34,867 nt of DNA from Planctomycetota bacterium (GCA_020060765.1 JAGUZQ010000076.1:1-34867); one strand, 5' to 3'. Shown: positions 1 through 10,538, counted from the stretch's first letter. The notes: generated by a model not told the origin, from the sequence alone. Numbers and translations: made by a program.

Positions 1-13
1 CGATCATAGGTGA

Positions 14-53
14 CCCCCTCACCCTAACCCTCTCCCCCTCAGGGGGCGAGGGA
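14..53. repeat. REP-like C-rich/G-rich palindrome
   Basis: A C-rich run (words of the form CCCTCACCCTAACCC) is followed by CTCAGGGGGCGAGGGA, which pairs with it to make a short GC-rich hairpin. Related sequence occurs at 6349-6412 and 17446-17474. The copies at the window start and at 17.4 kb both run into the word GGAACTTGTT. Palindromes of this composition are common interspersed intergenic repeats in many bacteria. Confidence 0.6.
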
Positions 54-152
54 ACTTGTTTTGCCCTTCAATGAAGCTTTCACGGTAAAGTGTAGATGCA
101 CCTGGGCGTATTAATTCCCGAAACACAGCTATTTTTAATGCGATAGCCCTGC

Positions 153-192
153 TTGACGGGGCAACGGATTGGCGGGGGGACGGGTTGACAGG
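153..192 (+). repeat. Octamer-iterated tract, TTGACGGG family (5 x 8 bp)
   Basis: Five successive 8-base units start with TTGACGGG and end with TTGACAGG. The middle units are diverged (GCAACGGA, TTGGCGGG, GGGACGGG). The same octamer family recurs at 15864-15887 and, inverted, at 15925-15964. No facing arm is visible nearby, so this looks like a half element. Confidence 0.65.
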
Positions 193-262
193 AAAAAGAT
201 TCGGCTCTTCAAAGTATTTCGTGGTAATGGCAAGTCCGCCAAGTTAAGGAAAAAACTTGTAC

Positions 263-418
263 CGTCATTCCCGCGCAGGCGGGAATCCAGGCGGTGAAAC
301 TGTTGGAAACAAAGCTTGTTCGTTTCACGATATTCCTCCGCCAACTTGATTCCAAAAAGAACACAATTTTGCTGACGACGCCAGCACCTCCTGGATTCCC
401 GCCTGCGCGGGAATGACG
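263..418. repeat. Perfect 29-bp inverted repeat pair (dRS3-like cores)
   Basis: Bases 263-291 and 390-418 are exact reverse complements separated by 98 bases. Each arm contains a 20-base palindrome of the form ATTCCC-N8-GGGAAT, which is the pattern of the Neisseria dRS3 repeat and of similar interspersed palindromes in other genomes. The enclosed 98 bases contain no gene. The pair could form a long stem or mark the ends of a small non-autonomous element. Confidence 0.75.
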
Positions 419-544
419 TCCGCAGGATTTTTTTAAATGCGATACCCCTGAGTTATCCCGCAATTTTTCCCAGCCATGCTGGAAATATCTGGAAAAAAGT
501 GTATACTCCAGGATTCGTTCGGCAAAAGTTGGAAATGTAAAACA

Positions 545-2347
545 ATGGTGAGTCTGGATAAAATCAGAGACGCGCTGCTGCCGCAGGCCGCCAGTTGCGT
601 CACCGCGGAAAAAAGTTACGTGCCGGGGCATTGCCTGGGGCTTTATCTCCCGCTTGGGGTGGAGGACGGTTCCCCCCTGCAGGTGGCGGCGCTGGTGGCG
701 GGCGAGGCGGTGGCGCAGGCGGGGCAAGGCTGCACCCTGCTGGAGGGAATGCCCCAGCGTCCGCCCGGCGGCTGCCTGATGCTGGGAACGTGGGATTATT
801 TCGCGTCGCACCATCCGTCGCTGCTTACCGGTTTTTCCCGGCCGAAAGAAACCGACGGCTATCTCCTGAAACTCAGCCATTACTGCCTGATCGCGGCCAA
901 CACCGAAACCGGGGTGCTGGCCGGAGCGCAGACCCTGGTGCAGATCGTGGCGGCGGCGGGAGCGGACGAGATACCGGGGCTGGTGATTGCGGACGCGCCG
1001 AAAATCGCGCGCCGCTCGGTACTGTTCGATGGCCGGGGCATGGCGCTTTCTTCCGAACTGATTGCGCAAGCGGCGGGAGTAGTCTCCTCCTTCAAAGGCA
1101 ACCGCCTGCACCTGCGGCTTAACGCAAAATCCCCGGTGGGGGTCGAGCCGGGGGTGGGGCTGATGGAATTCGATGACGCGCTGGTGCTGGCGCAGGAATG
1201 CCTGGAGTACGGGGTGCGGATCGTGCCTTGGGCGGAACTGCTGCCGCTGGTGGCTACAGGCGCGATGGATCCGGGGCAGGCGGCGGAAATCGCCTGCGAC
1301 ATGGCGAAAGCCTTCGACTCAGACGCGATGGGCGTGGGCGGGCTGGAAGGACTGGACGATATTGACCGCGACGCGGTAGGAATTTTCCTCGCCGGTATCG
1401 CCAAGGCCTATGAAGACGCGGAACTGTACGTCGGCGCGGGAGTGGCGGAAATCTTCAGTCGCGAACTGTCCGAATTCAAACGCTGGATCGGTTTCCGCGC
1501 GGCGGGGAGCGAGTTGCAGAAAAACGAAAACTGCGGCATCGTGGTCAGGTCTTTGCACGAGGATTACGTCCCCGCGTTTGCAGCAGACGAAATCCGGGCG
1601 CTTCGAGCCGGAATCGAGCAGGCCACAGGCGTGGCGGAACTGTGCTATGATCTCGGCGGATTGGAACGCGGCTGGCTGTGGGAAAACAGCCTGTTCGAGA
1701 TCGCCGCCGCCCTCTCCGGCGCGTGGGAAGGCAATACGGCGGAGGAAAGCCGTAACAGGCGTTTTGCCACGCTGGCGTTCGGGGAAGCGGCGGAGGCGGC
1801 GCTTTCCTTCCGCAACCTGCTGCCTAAAGCATTCCCCCCCTGTCTGCGCAGCAAGGAAAGGCGGACGCTGAGGGAAATCAGTTTCGGTTTCGAGCCAGAC
1901 GAGCAGGCGCTGGGGGTTCTCCGCGAGATCGATTTCGCCGAAACCGAAAAGATGGTCGAAATGATGGAAGAGGAAGCGCGGCGCTGCCGGGGGCTGTTGC
2001 AGCGGAACGTCTCGACCTTGGAAAATGCCGGTCTGTGCCTGGAATGCCTGCGGTTTCTGCTGGACTGGGTCAGGCAGATGCGCCGCGCGCGGGAATATTA
2101 TAACGCCGCCCGCGCGGGCAAGGTGGGCGGGGTGGGGCTGGCGCTTAACTGCCTGGAGGATTTGCACGGGAAGGTTCTCGTACAGCAGGCGCGGCTGCTT
2201 TCGCTGTGCGAAAGTTCCGGCGTTTTTGTCGAGGAAACCAACCGGCTGCTGGAGATGGCGCAGAACCTGGAGGAAACGCACGCCCGGCTGGAAGCGTGCT
2301 CAGGCGCGTTGCCGCACGCTGATGCAATCGGTTTGCCGGATTGCTGA
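545..2347 (+). CDS. Degenerate GH20-type hexosaminidase-like protein
   Basis: A 600-residue protein with no signal peptide. Residues about 95-160 look like the alpha/beta domain that precedes the GH20 barrel: a strand ending in YCLIA, then TGVLAGAQTLVQIV, then IPGLVIADAPKIARRS and the FDGRGMA turn. A barrel-like region follows (HLRLNAK near 190, GVRIVPWAELLPL near 225-235). GH20 enzymes carry an Asp-Glu pair in a GGDE context. Here the best matching site is VGGLEG (264-269), so the Asp would be Leu, and catalysis is doubtful. The C-terminal third is charged and helical. The start at 545 is chosen because the upstream in-frame ATG at 476 adds 23 residues unlike the family. rmuC follows after 7 bases, so the two are probably co-transcribed. 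The fold call is by eye; the function is unknown. Confidence 0.6.
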   Translation: MVSLDKIRDALLPQAASCVTAEKSYVPGHCLGLYLPLGVEDGSPLQVAALVAGEAVAQAGQGCTLLEGMPQRPPGGCLMLGTWDYFASHHPSLLTGFSRPKETDGYLLKLSHYCLIAANTETGVLAGAQTLVQIVAAAGADEIPGLVIADAPKIARRSVLFDGRGMALSSELIAQAAGVVSSFKGNRLHLRLNAKSPVGVEPGVGLMEFDDALVLAQECLEYGVRIVPWAELLPLVATGAMDPGQAAEIACDMAKAFDSDAMGVGGLEGLDDIDRDAVGIFLAGIAKAYEDAELYVGAGVAEIFSRELSEFKRWIGFRAAGSELQKNENCGIVVRSLHEDYVPAFAADEIRALRAGIEQATGVAELCYDLGGLERGWLWENSLFEIAAALSGAWEGNTAEESRNRRFATLAFGEAAEAALSFRNLLPKAFPPCLRSKERRTLREISFGFEPDEQALGVLREIDFAETEKMVEMMEEEARRCRGLLQRNVSTLENAGLCLECLRFLLDWVRQMRRAREYYNAARAGKVGGVGLALNCLEDLHGKVLVQQARLLSLCESSGVFVEETNRLLEMAQNLEETHARLEACSGALPHADAIGLPDC

Positions 2348-2354
2348 GAAAAAC

Positions 2355-3797
2355 ATGGACATAACTTCCATCTTCGCGGGTCTGATTATCGGCGTCCTCG
2401 GCGGTGTGCTGGGGGTGGTGCTGTATTATGCCAAGGCCCTGGCTTCGGCGCGGGAACAGGCGCAGGCGCGGGCGGAAGAAAAAGCGGCGCTGCTGGCGCG
2501 GGCGGAGGAAAAGGAGGCGCGGCTGTCGACGCTGACGGCGGAAGCGGCGCAGGCGCGGGAAAAAATCGAAAGCGCCGCGCGCGCGCTGGCGGAGGCGGAA
2601 AAGCTGTGCGCCACCCGCGAGACCGAACTGGCGAACGAAAAGCGTCTGTCCCAGGAAAAAATGCAGTTGCTGCAGGAAGCGGAAAAGAAACTGCAGGACA
2701 CCTTCAAGGCGCTTTCAGCCGAAGCCCTGAACAAAAACAACCAGGCGTTTCTGGATCTGGCAAAAACGCGGTTCGAGTCCTTGCAGAAATCGGCGACCGA
2801 CACCCTTGACTCGCGCCAGAAGGCGATTGGCGAAATGGTCAAACCTATCGCCGAATCTTTGCTGAAAGTCGACAGCAAATTGCAGGAAGTGGAGAAAGCC
2901 CGTTCCGAAGCCTACGGCGCGATCCGCAAACAGATGGAAATGATGGCTGGCACCCAGGAAGGCTTGCGGTCGGAAACGGCGAACCTGGTCAAGGCTTTGC
3001 GCACACCTATCGGGCGCGGGCGCTGGGGAGAGATTCAACTGCGGCGGGTGGTGGAGATGGCGGGGATGCTGGATCACTGCGATTTTTTCGAGCAGCAAAG
3101 CGCCTCGACCGAAACCGGCAGGCTGCGGCCCGACCTGATCGTGAAACTTCCCGGCGGGAAAAACGTGATCGTCGACGCGAAGACGCCGCTCTCCGCCTAT
3201 CTCGCCGCGCTGGAAAAACCGGAAAACGAACGCGAGGAACTTTTGAAAGAACACGCGCGGCATGTGCGCGACCACATCGCCAACCTCTCCGGCAAGGCGT
3301 ATTGGAACCAGTTCGATTTCACGCCGGAGTTCGTCGTCATGTTCCTGCCGGGCGAGGCGTTTTTCAGCGCGGCGCTGCAATACGACCCGGCGCTGATCGA
3401 GTTCGGGGTGGAGCGGCGGGTGATCGTGGCCAGCCCGACCACCTTGATCGCGCTCCTGCGGGCGGTGTCTTACGGCTGGCATCAGGAGAAAATCGCCGAA
3501 AACGCGCAGGCCATCAGCGCGCTGGGGGCGGAGCTGTACGACCGCGTGCGGGTAATGGCGGAACATTTCGCGCGCCTGGGCAAAAGCCTCGACGGGTCGG
3601 TCGAGGCCTATAACAAGACCGTACGCTCGCTGGAAAGCAGGGTGCTGGTGACCGCACGCCGGATGAAAGAGGGCGGCGTCGCCTCCACCCGCGACGTGCC
3701 GCTGCTGGAAGGGGTGGAGCATTCCGCCGTCAAATTGCAGGCGGAGGATTTTGGCTGCAACGATGCGGAGGAAGGGACTAAGGCTCTAAGGGACTAA
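2355..3797 (+). CDS. rmuC: DNA recombination protein RmuC family
   Basis: A 480-residue protein. An N-terminal membrane helix (about 6-27) is followed by a long Ala/Glu/Lys/Arg coiled coil (30-200) and the RmuC core (about 215-420). Core signatures are RTPIGRGRWGEIQLRRVVEMAGM (split here as RTPIG then GRWGEIQLRRVVEMAGM), the pair RPD (258-260) and VDAK (273-276), which fits a restriction-endonuclease-like PD...DxK arrangement, and FMPG-like FLPGEAFF. RmuC limits inversions at short inverted repeats in E. coli and is thought to be a nuclease; that role is family knowledge. The start at 2355 lies just after the preceding stop; the longer frame reading back into that gene is an artefact. The last residues (about EGTKALRD) and the TAA stop are encoded inside an iterated GGGACTAA repeat, so the natural C terminus has probably been rewritten. 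Confidence 0.9.
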   Translation: MDITSIFAGLIIGVLGGVLGVVLYYAKALASAREQAQARAEEKAALLARAEEKEARLSTLTAEAAQAREKIESAARALAEAEKLCATRETELANEKRLSQEKMQLLQEAEKKLQDTFKALSAEALNKNNQAFLDLAKTRFESLQKSATDTLDSRQKAIGEMVKPIAESLLKVDSKLQEVEKARSEAYGAIRKQMEMMAGTQEGLRSETANLVKALRTPIGRGRWGEIQLRRVVEMAGMLDHCDFFEQQSASTETGRLRPDLIVKLPGGKNVIVDAKTPLSAYLAALEKPENEREELLKEHARHVRDHIANLSGKAYWNQFDFTPEFVVMFLPGEAFFSAALQYDPALIEFGVERRVIVASPTTLIALLRAVSYGWHQEKIAENAQAISALGAELYDRVRVMAEHFARLGKSLDGSVEAYNKTVRSLESRVLVTARRMKEGGVASTRDVPLLEGVEHSAVKLQAEDFGCNDAEEGTKALRD

Positions 3798-3895
3798 GGC
3801 TCTGGTCGAAGATTTCCCTACTTGCCGTAAGTTTTTTGCAATCGAAAGCTATCGGCATCGCGCCTGTAAAGGATTTTTCTTAGTCCCTTAGTCCC
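3774..3895. repeat. Octamer-iterated inverted element, GGGACTAA family
   Basis: The left arm at 3774-3805 is four 8-base units alternating GGGACTAA and GGCTCTAA/GGCTCTGG. The right arm at 3880-3895 is two exact copies of TTAGTCCC, the reverse complement of the left word. About 74 bases lie between them. The left arm overlaps the last 24 bases of rmuC. The same octamer family recurs at 6285-6440. Confidence 0.8.
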
Positions 3896-3951
3896 CCGAC
3901 ACGAATGCCCTGCTTTCTCCGGGAACTGTATTTATTAAGGATATGCAACAA

Positions 3952-6231
<2,280 letters not shown>

Positions 6232-6284
6232 CGAAAATTCGTAGACGTAAAATCAGCCGCGATGTATATTATGTTATATCGGTA

Positions 6285-6440
6285 GGGACTAGGGGACTAA
6301 GTGCAACGCCCCGCAAATAAGTGAGCAATAATAATTCCTTCCCTTCCAGGGGAGGTTAGGAGTGGTGAATGCCTTTCTCACCCCCCCTCTAACTCCCCCT
6401 GAAAGGGGGAGAATACTTAGTCCCTTAGGGCCTTAGTCCC
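6285..6440. repeat. Nested inverted element: GGGACTAA outer arms, C-rich REP inner arms
   Basis: The outer left arm (6285-6300) is GGGACTAG then GGGACTAA. The outer right arm (6417-6440) is TTAGTCCC, TTAGGGCC, TTAGTCCC. Inside are imperfect inner arms: AGGGGAGGTTAGGAGTGGTGA-like sequence at 6349-6369 facing TCACCCCCCCTCTAACTCCCCT-like sequence at 6378-6399, related to the palindrome at the window start. The element fills most of the 243-base gap between the permease and the cyclase. Confidence 0.75.
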
Positions 6441-6474
6441 TAAACAAGACGCATATATTTTTCGGGGCAGTAAA

Positions 6475-8427
6475 ATGGCATACCTGGAAATCCTGAAAGG
6501 GCCGGAAAAAGGCCGCCGGTTGGAACTGGAGGACGAGGCGCTGATCGGCCGCTCGCCCGAGACCACCCTGGCGCTGCCCGACAGCAAGGCCAGCCGCCGC
6601 CACGCCGTCATCCGGCGGCAGGGCGACGGCTTTGTCGTTTCCGACCTAGGCAGCGCCAACGGAACTTTTCTGAACCGCGCGAAAATCGACCCCGGCCAGG
6701 ATATCGCCCTCAACTGCGGCGATGAGATCGTGATCGGCTCCACCCAGATCGCCTTCCGCGAAACCGAAGGCGCGGGCAAGCAGATGAACCTGGTCATGAC
6801 CGGCGACGAATCCGGTGAGCGCCAGGCCGTGGGCATGACCATCGACGCCTCGGTCAACATGATGGAAATGCTGGAAGCGGAAAAGTCGTCGACCATGGGT
6901 TTGGAAAACGCGCTCAAGCGGATGCAGACCATTCTGAAAGTCTCTTCCTCTCTGGGGGCGACGACCGAACGCACGGACGTGATCGAAAAGATCATGAACA
7001 ATATTTTCGGCATCTTCCCCCAGGCCGACCGCAGCTTCATTCTCCTGCGCGACCGGAAAACCGGCGAGATGGTTCCCGCCGCCGGGCGCAACCGCAAGGA
7101 AGACGGCGAGCGGCACGAATTCGCCGTCAGCAAAACCATTATCAAAAACGTGGTGGAAAAGCGTCAATCGATACTTTCCTCCGACGCGGCCAAGGATTTC
7201 GGCAGCCAGCAGTCGATCATGGAACTTTCCATCCGCTCGATGATGTGCGCGCCGTTCATCTACCAGGACGAACTGCTGGGCGTGATCAGCGTCGACACCA
7301 CTTCCAGCATGCAGGCTTTCCGCTCCGAAGACCTGACCATGCTGACCGGCATCGCCGCGCCCGCCGCGGTGGCGCTGAAAAACGCCGACCTGGTGGAGGC
7401 GGTGGAGAAAGAGACCGAAACCCGCACGCAGCTTTCGCGCTACGTCTCCCCCGATATCGTGCAGGCCAGTCTCGACGGTCGCATCCGCATCGACCTGGAA
7501 CCTGACAAAAAACGCGGCACCGTCTTTTTCTGCGACATCGTCGGCTTCACCGCGATGAGCGAAAAGTTGAGCGCCATTGAGGTGGTGAACAAGCTTAACC
7601 GCTATTTCTCCGTGACGACCGAAATCGTCGCGCGCAACCGCGGCAACCTGCACAAGTTCGGCGGCGACATGATCATGGCGTTCTGGAACGTGCTGATCGC
7701 CGACGAACAGGCGGAAATCAACGCCATCACCACCAGCCTGGAAATGCAGCGGGCGGTCTGGGCGTTCGACCTGGAACTGGAAAGCGAGGGACAGGCGCCG
7801 ATTTACCTGGGAATCGGCTGCAACACCGGCGAATTCGCGGGCGGCAACATCGGCGGCAAGAAGATCGAATACACCATCATCGGCGACAACGTCAACCTCG
7901 GCCAGCGCATCGAATCCATGGCCGGCCGCTGGCAGGTGCTGATTTCCGAAGACACCTATCTGCCGGCGAAAGACAAGGTCATCGCGGTCAAGTTGCCTCT
8001 GGTCAGCCTCAAGGGGAAATCGCAACCGGTGCAGATCTATTCCATCCGCGGCATCTGCCAGGGCGGCGGCGTCTGTATGCTTAATATCCCGGTCAATATT
8101 TTCCACCAGCAGGACGGCGGGAAAGCCGGTTCCGGACTGCTGATGTATGCCAAGGAAGAAGGGGATAATTTCCTCGACATTTCCTCACGGGAAGAGTTGG
8201 CGGAAGGCGCTGTTTACAGGTTTGTCTTCGACGTGCCGGAACTGAAACGCGAGTTCGCTTTCGAAGCTCGGGTGATTTCCTCGGAATTCGGCCTGCACGA
8301 AACCAGCGCCCCCTATTGCCAGGCGACGCTGGGCGAACTTTCCGCCGAGGATTACGTGTCCTCTTTCCTCGTCCCCGGAGTGTGCGCGGGGTCGCTGAAA
8401 AACTGGGACGAGATGAAGAGACATTGA
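6475..8427 (+). CDS. FHA-GAF-class III adenylate cyclase with C-terminal PilZ-like region
   Basis: A 650-residue soluble signalling enzyme predicted to make cAMP. An N-terminal FHA domain (about 1-97) has GRS (25-27), SRRH (40-43) and NGT (62-64), the usual phosphothreonine-binding loops. A GAF-type sensor domain lies at about 150-310. The class III cyclase domain (345-525) has metal-binding D354 (FCDIVGFT) and D398 (GGD), adenine-selecting K394 and T467, and transition-state N474 and R478, so the catalytic set looks complete and adenylate is the likely substrate. Residues about 533-640 may be a PilZ-like beta domain, but the RxxxR motif is not evident. G-rich sequence at 6464-6467 precedes the ATG. 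The next gene starts 11 bases after the stop. FHA input suggests control by Ser/Thr phosphorylation; no kinase is in the window. Confidence 0.88.
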   Translation: MAYLEILKGPEKGRRLELEDEALIGRSPETTLALPDSKASRRHAVIRRQGDGFVVSDLGSANGTFLNRAKIDPGQDIALNCGDEIVIGSTQIAFRETEGAGKQMNLVMTGDESGERQAVGMTIDASVNMMEMLEAEKSSTMGLENALKRMQTILKVSSSLGATTERTDVIEKIMNNIFGIFPQADRSFILLRDRKTGEMVPAAGRNRKEDGERHEFAVSKTIIKNVVEKRQSILSSDAAKDFGSQQSIMELSIRSMMCAPFIYQDELLGVISVDTTSSMQAFRSEDLTMLTGIAAPAAVALKNADLVEAVEKETETRTQLSRYVSPDIVQASLDGRIRIDLEPDKKRGTVFFCDIVGFTAMSEKLSAIEVVNKLNRYFSVTTEIVARNRGNLHKFGGDMIMAFWNVLIADEQAEINAITTSLEMQRAVWAFDLELESEGQAPIYLGIGCNTGEFAGGNIGGKKIEYTIIGDNVNLGQRIESMAGRWQVLISEDTYLPAKDKVIAVKLPLVSLKGKSQPVQIYSIRGICQGGGVCMLNIPVNIFHQQDGGKAGSGLLMYAKEEGDNFLDISSREELAEGAVYRFVFDVPELKREFAFEARVISSEFGLHETSAPYCQATLGELSAEDYVSSFLVPGVCAGSLKNWDEMKRH

Positions 8428-8438
8428 AAGGAGCCGCT

Positions 8439-9047
8439 ATGCGCTATTACATTATAATCGCATGTTGCTGTTTCCTCGTTTCGCCGCTTTTCGCCGGGGA
8501 GATGCAGGCCGCCGCCATCATGGACGAAACCGCGCTGCACCTGACCGACGGCACAAAGCTGGTCGGCGTGGTGCTCTGTTCCGGCTCGCGCGGATATGCC
8601 GTCGTCATCAAGGGTGAGGAAATCTTCGTCCCGGCCGATCAGGTAACCAAAACCGAAAAAATCACCGCCCAGGAGGACAAGACCACCGAGTCCAAGTCCT
8701 TCCCCATCGGTCGGGAAAGCGGCGAATACCGTATCGGCGGTGAAACCAAGACCGGCGAGGAAAACCCTGCTGGAGAAAATAACCCGCCAAAACTCAAACC
8801 CTTGACCGACAAGCGTTTGTTGGAAAAACTCGCCGACAAGAAGAAAAACGACGGCAAATCCGGCTCCACCAGGCCTTTCGGCATCATCAACCGCACCGAA
8901 GAGGAAAAAGATACAGACAAAAAAACTAAGCCAAAACCTGAAAAGAAAGACAGCAAGGATCAGGACTTAAAGAAAAAAATGGACGAGATGAAGGACAACC
9001 CCACCCTCAGCAAGCTGCTGAAGGATTACGGGCATCTGCTGAAATAG
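8439..9047 (+). CDS. Secreted Lys-rich protein of unknown function
   Basis: A 202-residue protein. A hydrophobic N terminus (residues 4-19, with three consecutive Cys at 9-11 and a likely cleavage site after LFAG) indicates export. A small beta-rich segment follows (about 33-72: LTDGTKLVGVV, YAVVIKGEEIFVPADQV), reminiscent of the N-terminal domain of the exported protein at 32966-34009. The rest is low-complexity, Lys/Asp/Glu/Pro-rich and probably disordered. AAGGAG at 8428-8433 sits 5 bases before the ATG, immediately after the cyclase stop, which fixes the start and supports co-transcription. The family is not recognised. Confidence 0.7.
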   Translation: MRYYIIIACCCFLVSPLFAGEMQAAAIMDETALHLTDGTKLVGVVLCSGSRGYAVVIKGEEIFVPADQVTKTEKITAQEDKTTESKSFPIGRESGEYRIGGETKTGEENPAGENNPPKLKPLTDKRLLEKLADKKKNDGKSGSTRPFGIINRTEEEKDTDKKTKPKPEKKDSKDQDLKKKMDEMKDNPTLSKLLKDYGHLLK

Positions 9048-9130
9048 AGATTTATTCAACCGCGGGCGCTATCCGGTCGATAAGAAACTGTAGTATTTTT
9101 TTCTAGGTAGTCCCGCAAGGAGGACGCGAA

Positions 9131-10459
9131 ATGGCGTACCGTGGTGGCGCTGGCATGTGGATAGCGATCGCATTTCTAGGCGTATTTATGCTTGTGTTCG
9201 CAGTTTTGTATTTCCAGCGCGAGGAGCGCGTATTGATGCTGGCAAAGGCGATCAAGAACGACCCTGTGGAATCGTTCGTCAACAGGCAGAACGAAGATAC
9301 CTTCAACCAGAATATCTTCGACTTCTTCGTCTCCAACAAAGACCTGAAAGACAAGGTGGTCAAGCTGGAACAGACTATCACCGAACGCGACGAAGCCTTG
9401 CGCCAGCGACTGGAGGAAAAGGCCAACCTCGACAGCCGCGCCGAGGAACAGGACAAGGTGGCTGAAAGCCTGCGCACCCAGCTCCAGTCCCACAAGCAGA
9501 GCTACGAGGAACTGCAGGCGCAGATGTCGCAGGAAATCAATGCCCGCAAGGATGACCTCAACGCCGAAATCGCCCGACTGACCGACCTGCTGGCCACTAC
9601 CCAGGGACAGGTCGAGGCGCAGATCAACGAAAAGGCGCGCCTCAACGAAAAGATCGAAACCCTCAAGAAAGCCTACCATACCCGCATCCTGGAACTCCGC
9701 AGCGAAGCCAACGACCTGCGCCGCAAGATCGACAAGTGGGAAGACGAGGCCGGGCGTCGGGAAAGCGTCGCCACCGGCGAACGCTACGATGGCAAGATCA
9801 TCCAGGCGGATCTCGAAAACAAGTTCGTGGTCGTCGATCTGGGCAAGGTCAACCACGTCAGGCGCGGCATGAGATTTGACGTAATCCGCTGGCGCCTCAA
9901 CCGGTGGGACTACATGGGCGCGGTGGAACTGACCAAGGTCGACACCACCACCAGCCAGGGCGTCATTCTCGACGCCATCGTGCAGAATAAATTCTGCCCC
10001 GTCACCGGCTGGGTCGCGCCTGAAGCTGAAATGAAATACAGCCCCTACGCCGCCACCGGCGCGCAGATGACCAGCGTGGTGGAACTGATCAAGGGCGACC
10101 TGGTCGAGAAGCCGTCGATGAAGAAACTCGACCCCATCGTCATCGGCGACTACATCACCAACCCCTTCTACAGCCGCGACCGCCAGCTCAAGTTCGTCGT
10201 CACCGGCAACACCGTCCGTTACTCGGTCGAGGACATCAAGCAACAGATCACCCGCTATGGCGGCCTCGTGACCGACAGGGTCGACGTTGACACCGATTAC
10301 CTGGTGCTGGGCTTTATCCCCGAGGAAGGCGACATCGCCGCCGGCGGCGCCGAAGCCAAGGAACGCAGGGCGGATATGGTGAAAATGCGCGACACCGCCA
10401 AACAGTACGGCATCACCATCATGCGCGAGGTGGAACTGTTCGAATTCCTCCGCAACTGA
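9131..10459 (+). CDS. Membrane-anchored coiled-coil protein with C-terminal BRCT-like domain
   Basis: A 442-residue protein. One transmembrane helix (about 8-27) is followed by a long heptad-rich coiled coil (about 65-220), a beta-rich segment (about 225-350; KIIQADLENKFVVVDLG, GMRFDVIRW), and a terminal domain (353-442) with the BRCT pattern: LKFVVTGNTV, IKQQITRYGG, DTDYLVLG, an insert, then AKQYGITIMREVELFEFL. BRCT domains bind phosphopeptides or DNA 5' ends; the Thr-Gly after strand 1 is present, and a basic residue could serve in helix 2. AAGGAGG at 9117-9123 lies 7 bases before the ATG. It is the last gene before a strong terminator, 83 bases after the secreted protein gene. The BRCT call is by motif reading. 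Confidence 0.75.
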   Translation: MAYRGGAGMWIAIAFLGVFMLVFAVLYFQREERVLMLAKAIKNDPVESFVNRQNEDTFNQNIFDFFVSNKDLKDKVVKLEQTITERDEALRQRLEEKANLDSRAEEQDKVAESLRTQLQSHKQSYEELQAQMSQEINARKDDLNAEIARLTDLLATTQGQVEAQINEKARLNEKIETLKKAYHTRILELRSEANDLRRKIDKWEDEAGRRESVATGERYDGKIIQADLENKFVVVDLGKVNHVRRGMRFDVIRWRLNRWDYMGAVELTKVDTTTSQGVILDAIVQNKFCPVTGWVAPEAEMKYSPYAATGAQMTSVVELIKGDLVEKPSMKKLDPIVIGDYITNPFYSRDRQLKFVVTGNTVRYSVEDIKQQITRYGGLVTDRVDVDTDYLVLGFIPEEGDIAAGGAEAKERRADMVKMRDTAKQYGITIMREVELFEFLRN

Positions 10460-10482
10460 TAACCATAGAAAAGCAGAATCAA

Positions 10483-10517
10483 AGCAGGGCGTCCGCCGGG
10501 ACGCCCTGCTTTTTTTT
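10483..10517 (+). terminator. Rho-independent terminator after the BRCT gene
   Basis: AGCAGGGCGTCC (10483-10494) pairs perfectly over 12 bases with GGACGCCCTGCT (10499-10510) around a 4-base loop, followed by an eight-T run ending at 10517. It closes the transcription unit that begins with the cyclase. Confidence 0.95.
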
Positions 10518-10538
10518 CCTAAACTTACAAAAAACAAT

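Larger units (their letters stand above)
1..544. other. Repeat-rich intergenic region before the GH20-like gene
   Basis: No convincing gene lies in the first 544 bases. The minus-strand open frames here are repeat translations. The stretch holds, in order, a C-rich/G-rich REP-like palindrome (about 14-53), an octamer-iterated tract (153-192), and a perfect 29-bp inverted pair (263-291 and 390-418). The word AATGCGATAGCCCTG (near 137-151) returns with one change near 436-450, so the inverted pair is itself bracketed by an approximate direct repeat. A TATACT box at 502-507 could be the -10 of the downstream gene, but no good -35 sits at the right distance. Confidence 0.7.

Noticed and set aside
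502..507. TATACT as a defined promoter of the GH20-like gene
   Set aside because: No acceptable -35 hexamer lies 16-18 bases upstream, so it is only mentioned in the gap description.
6646..8106. Long antisense open frame across the cyclase gene
   Set aside because: It is His/Asp/Gly/Val-rich shadow sequence with no domain and no ribosome-binding site.
9176..10537. Long antisense open frame across the BRCT gene
   Set aside because: It has no recognisable domain and is a codon-composition shadow of the sense gene.
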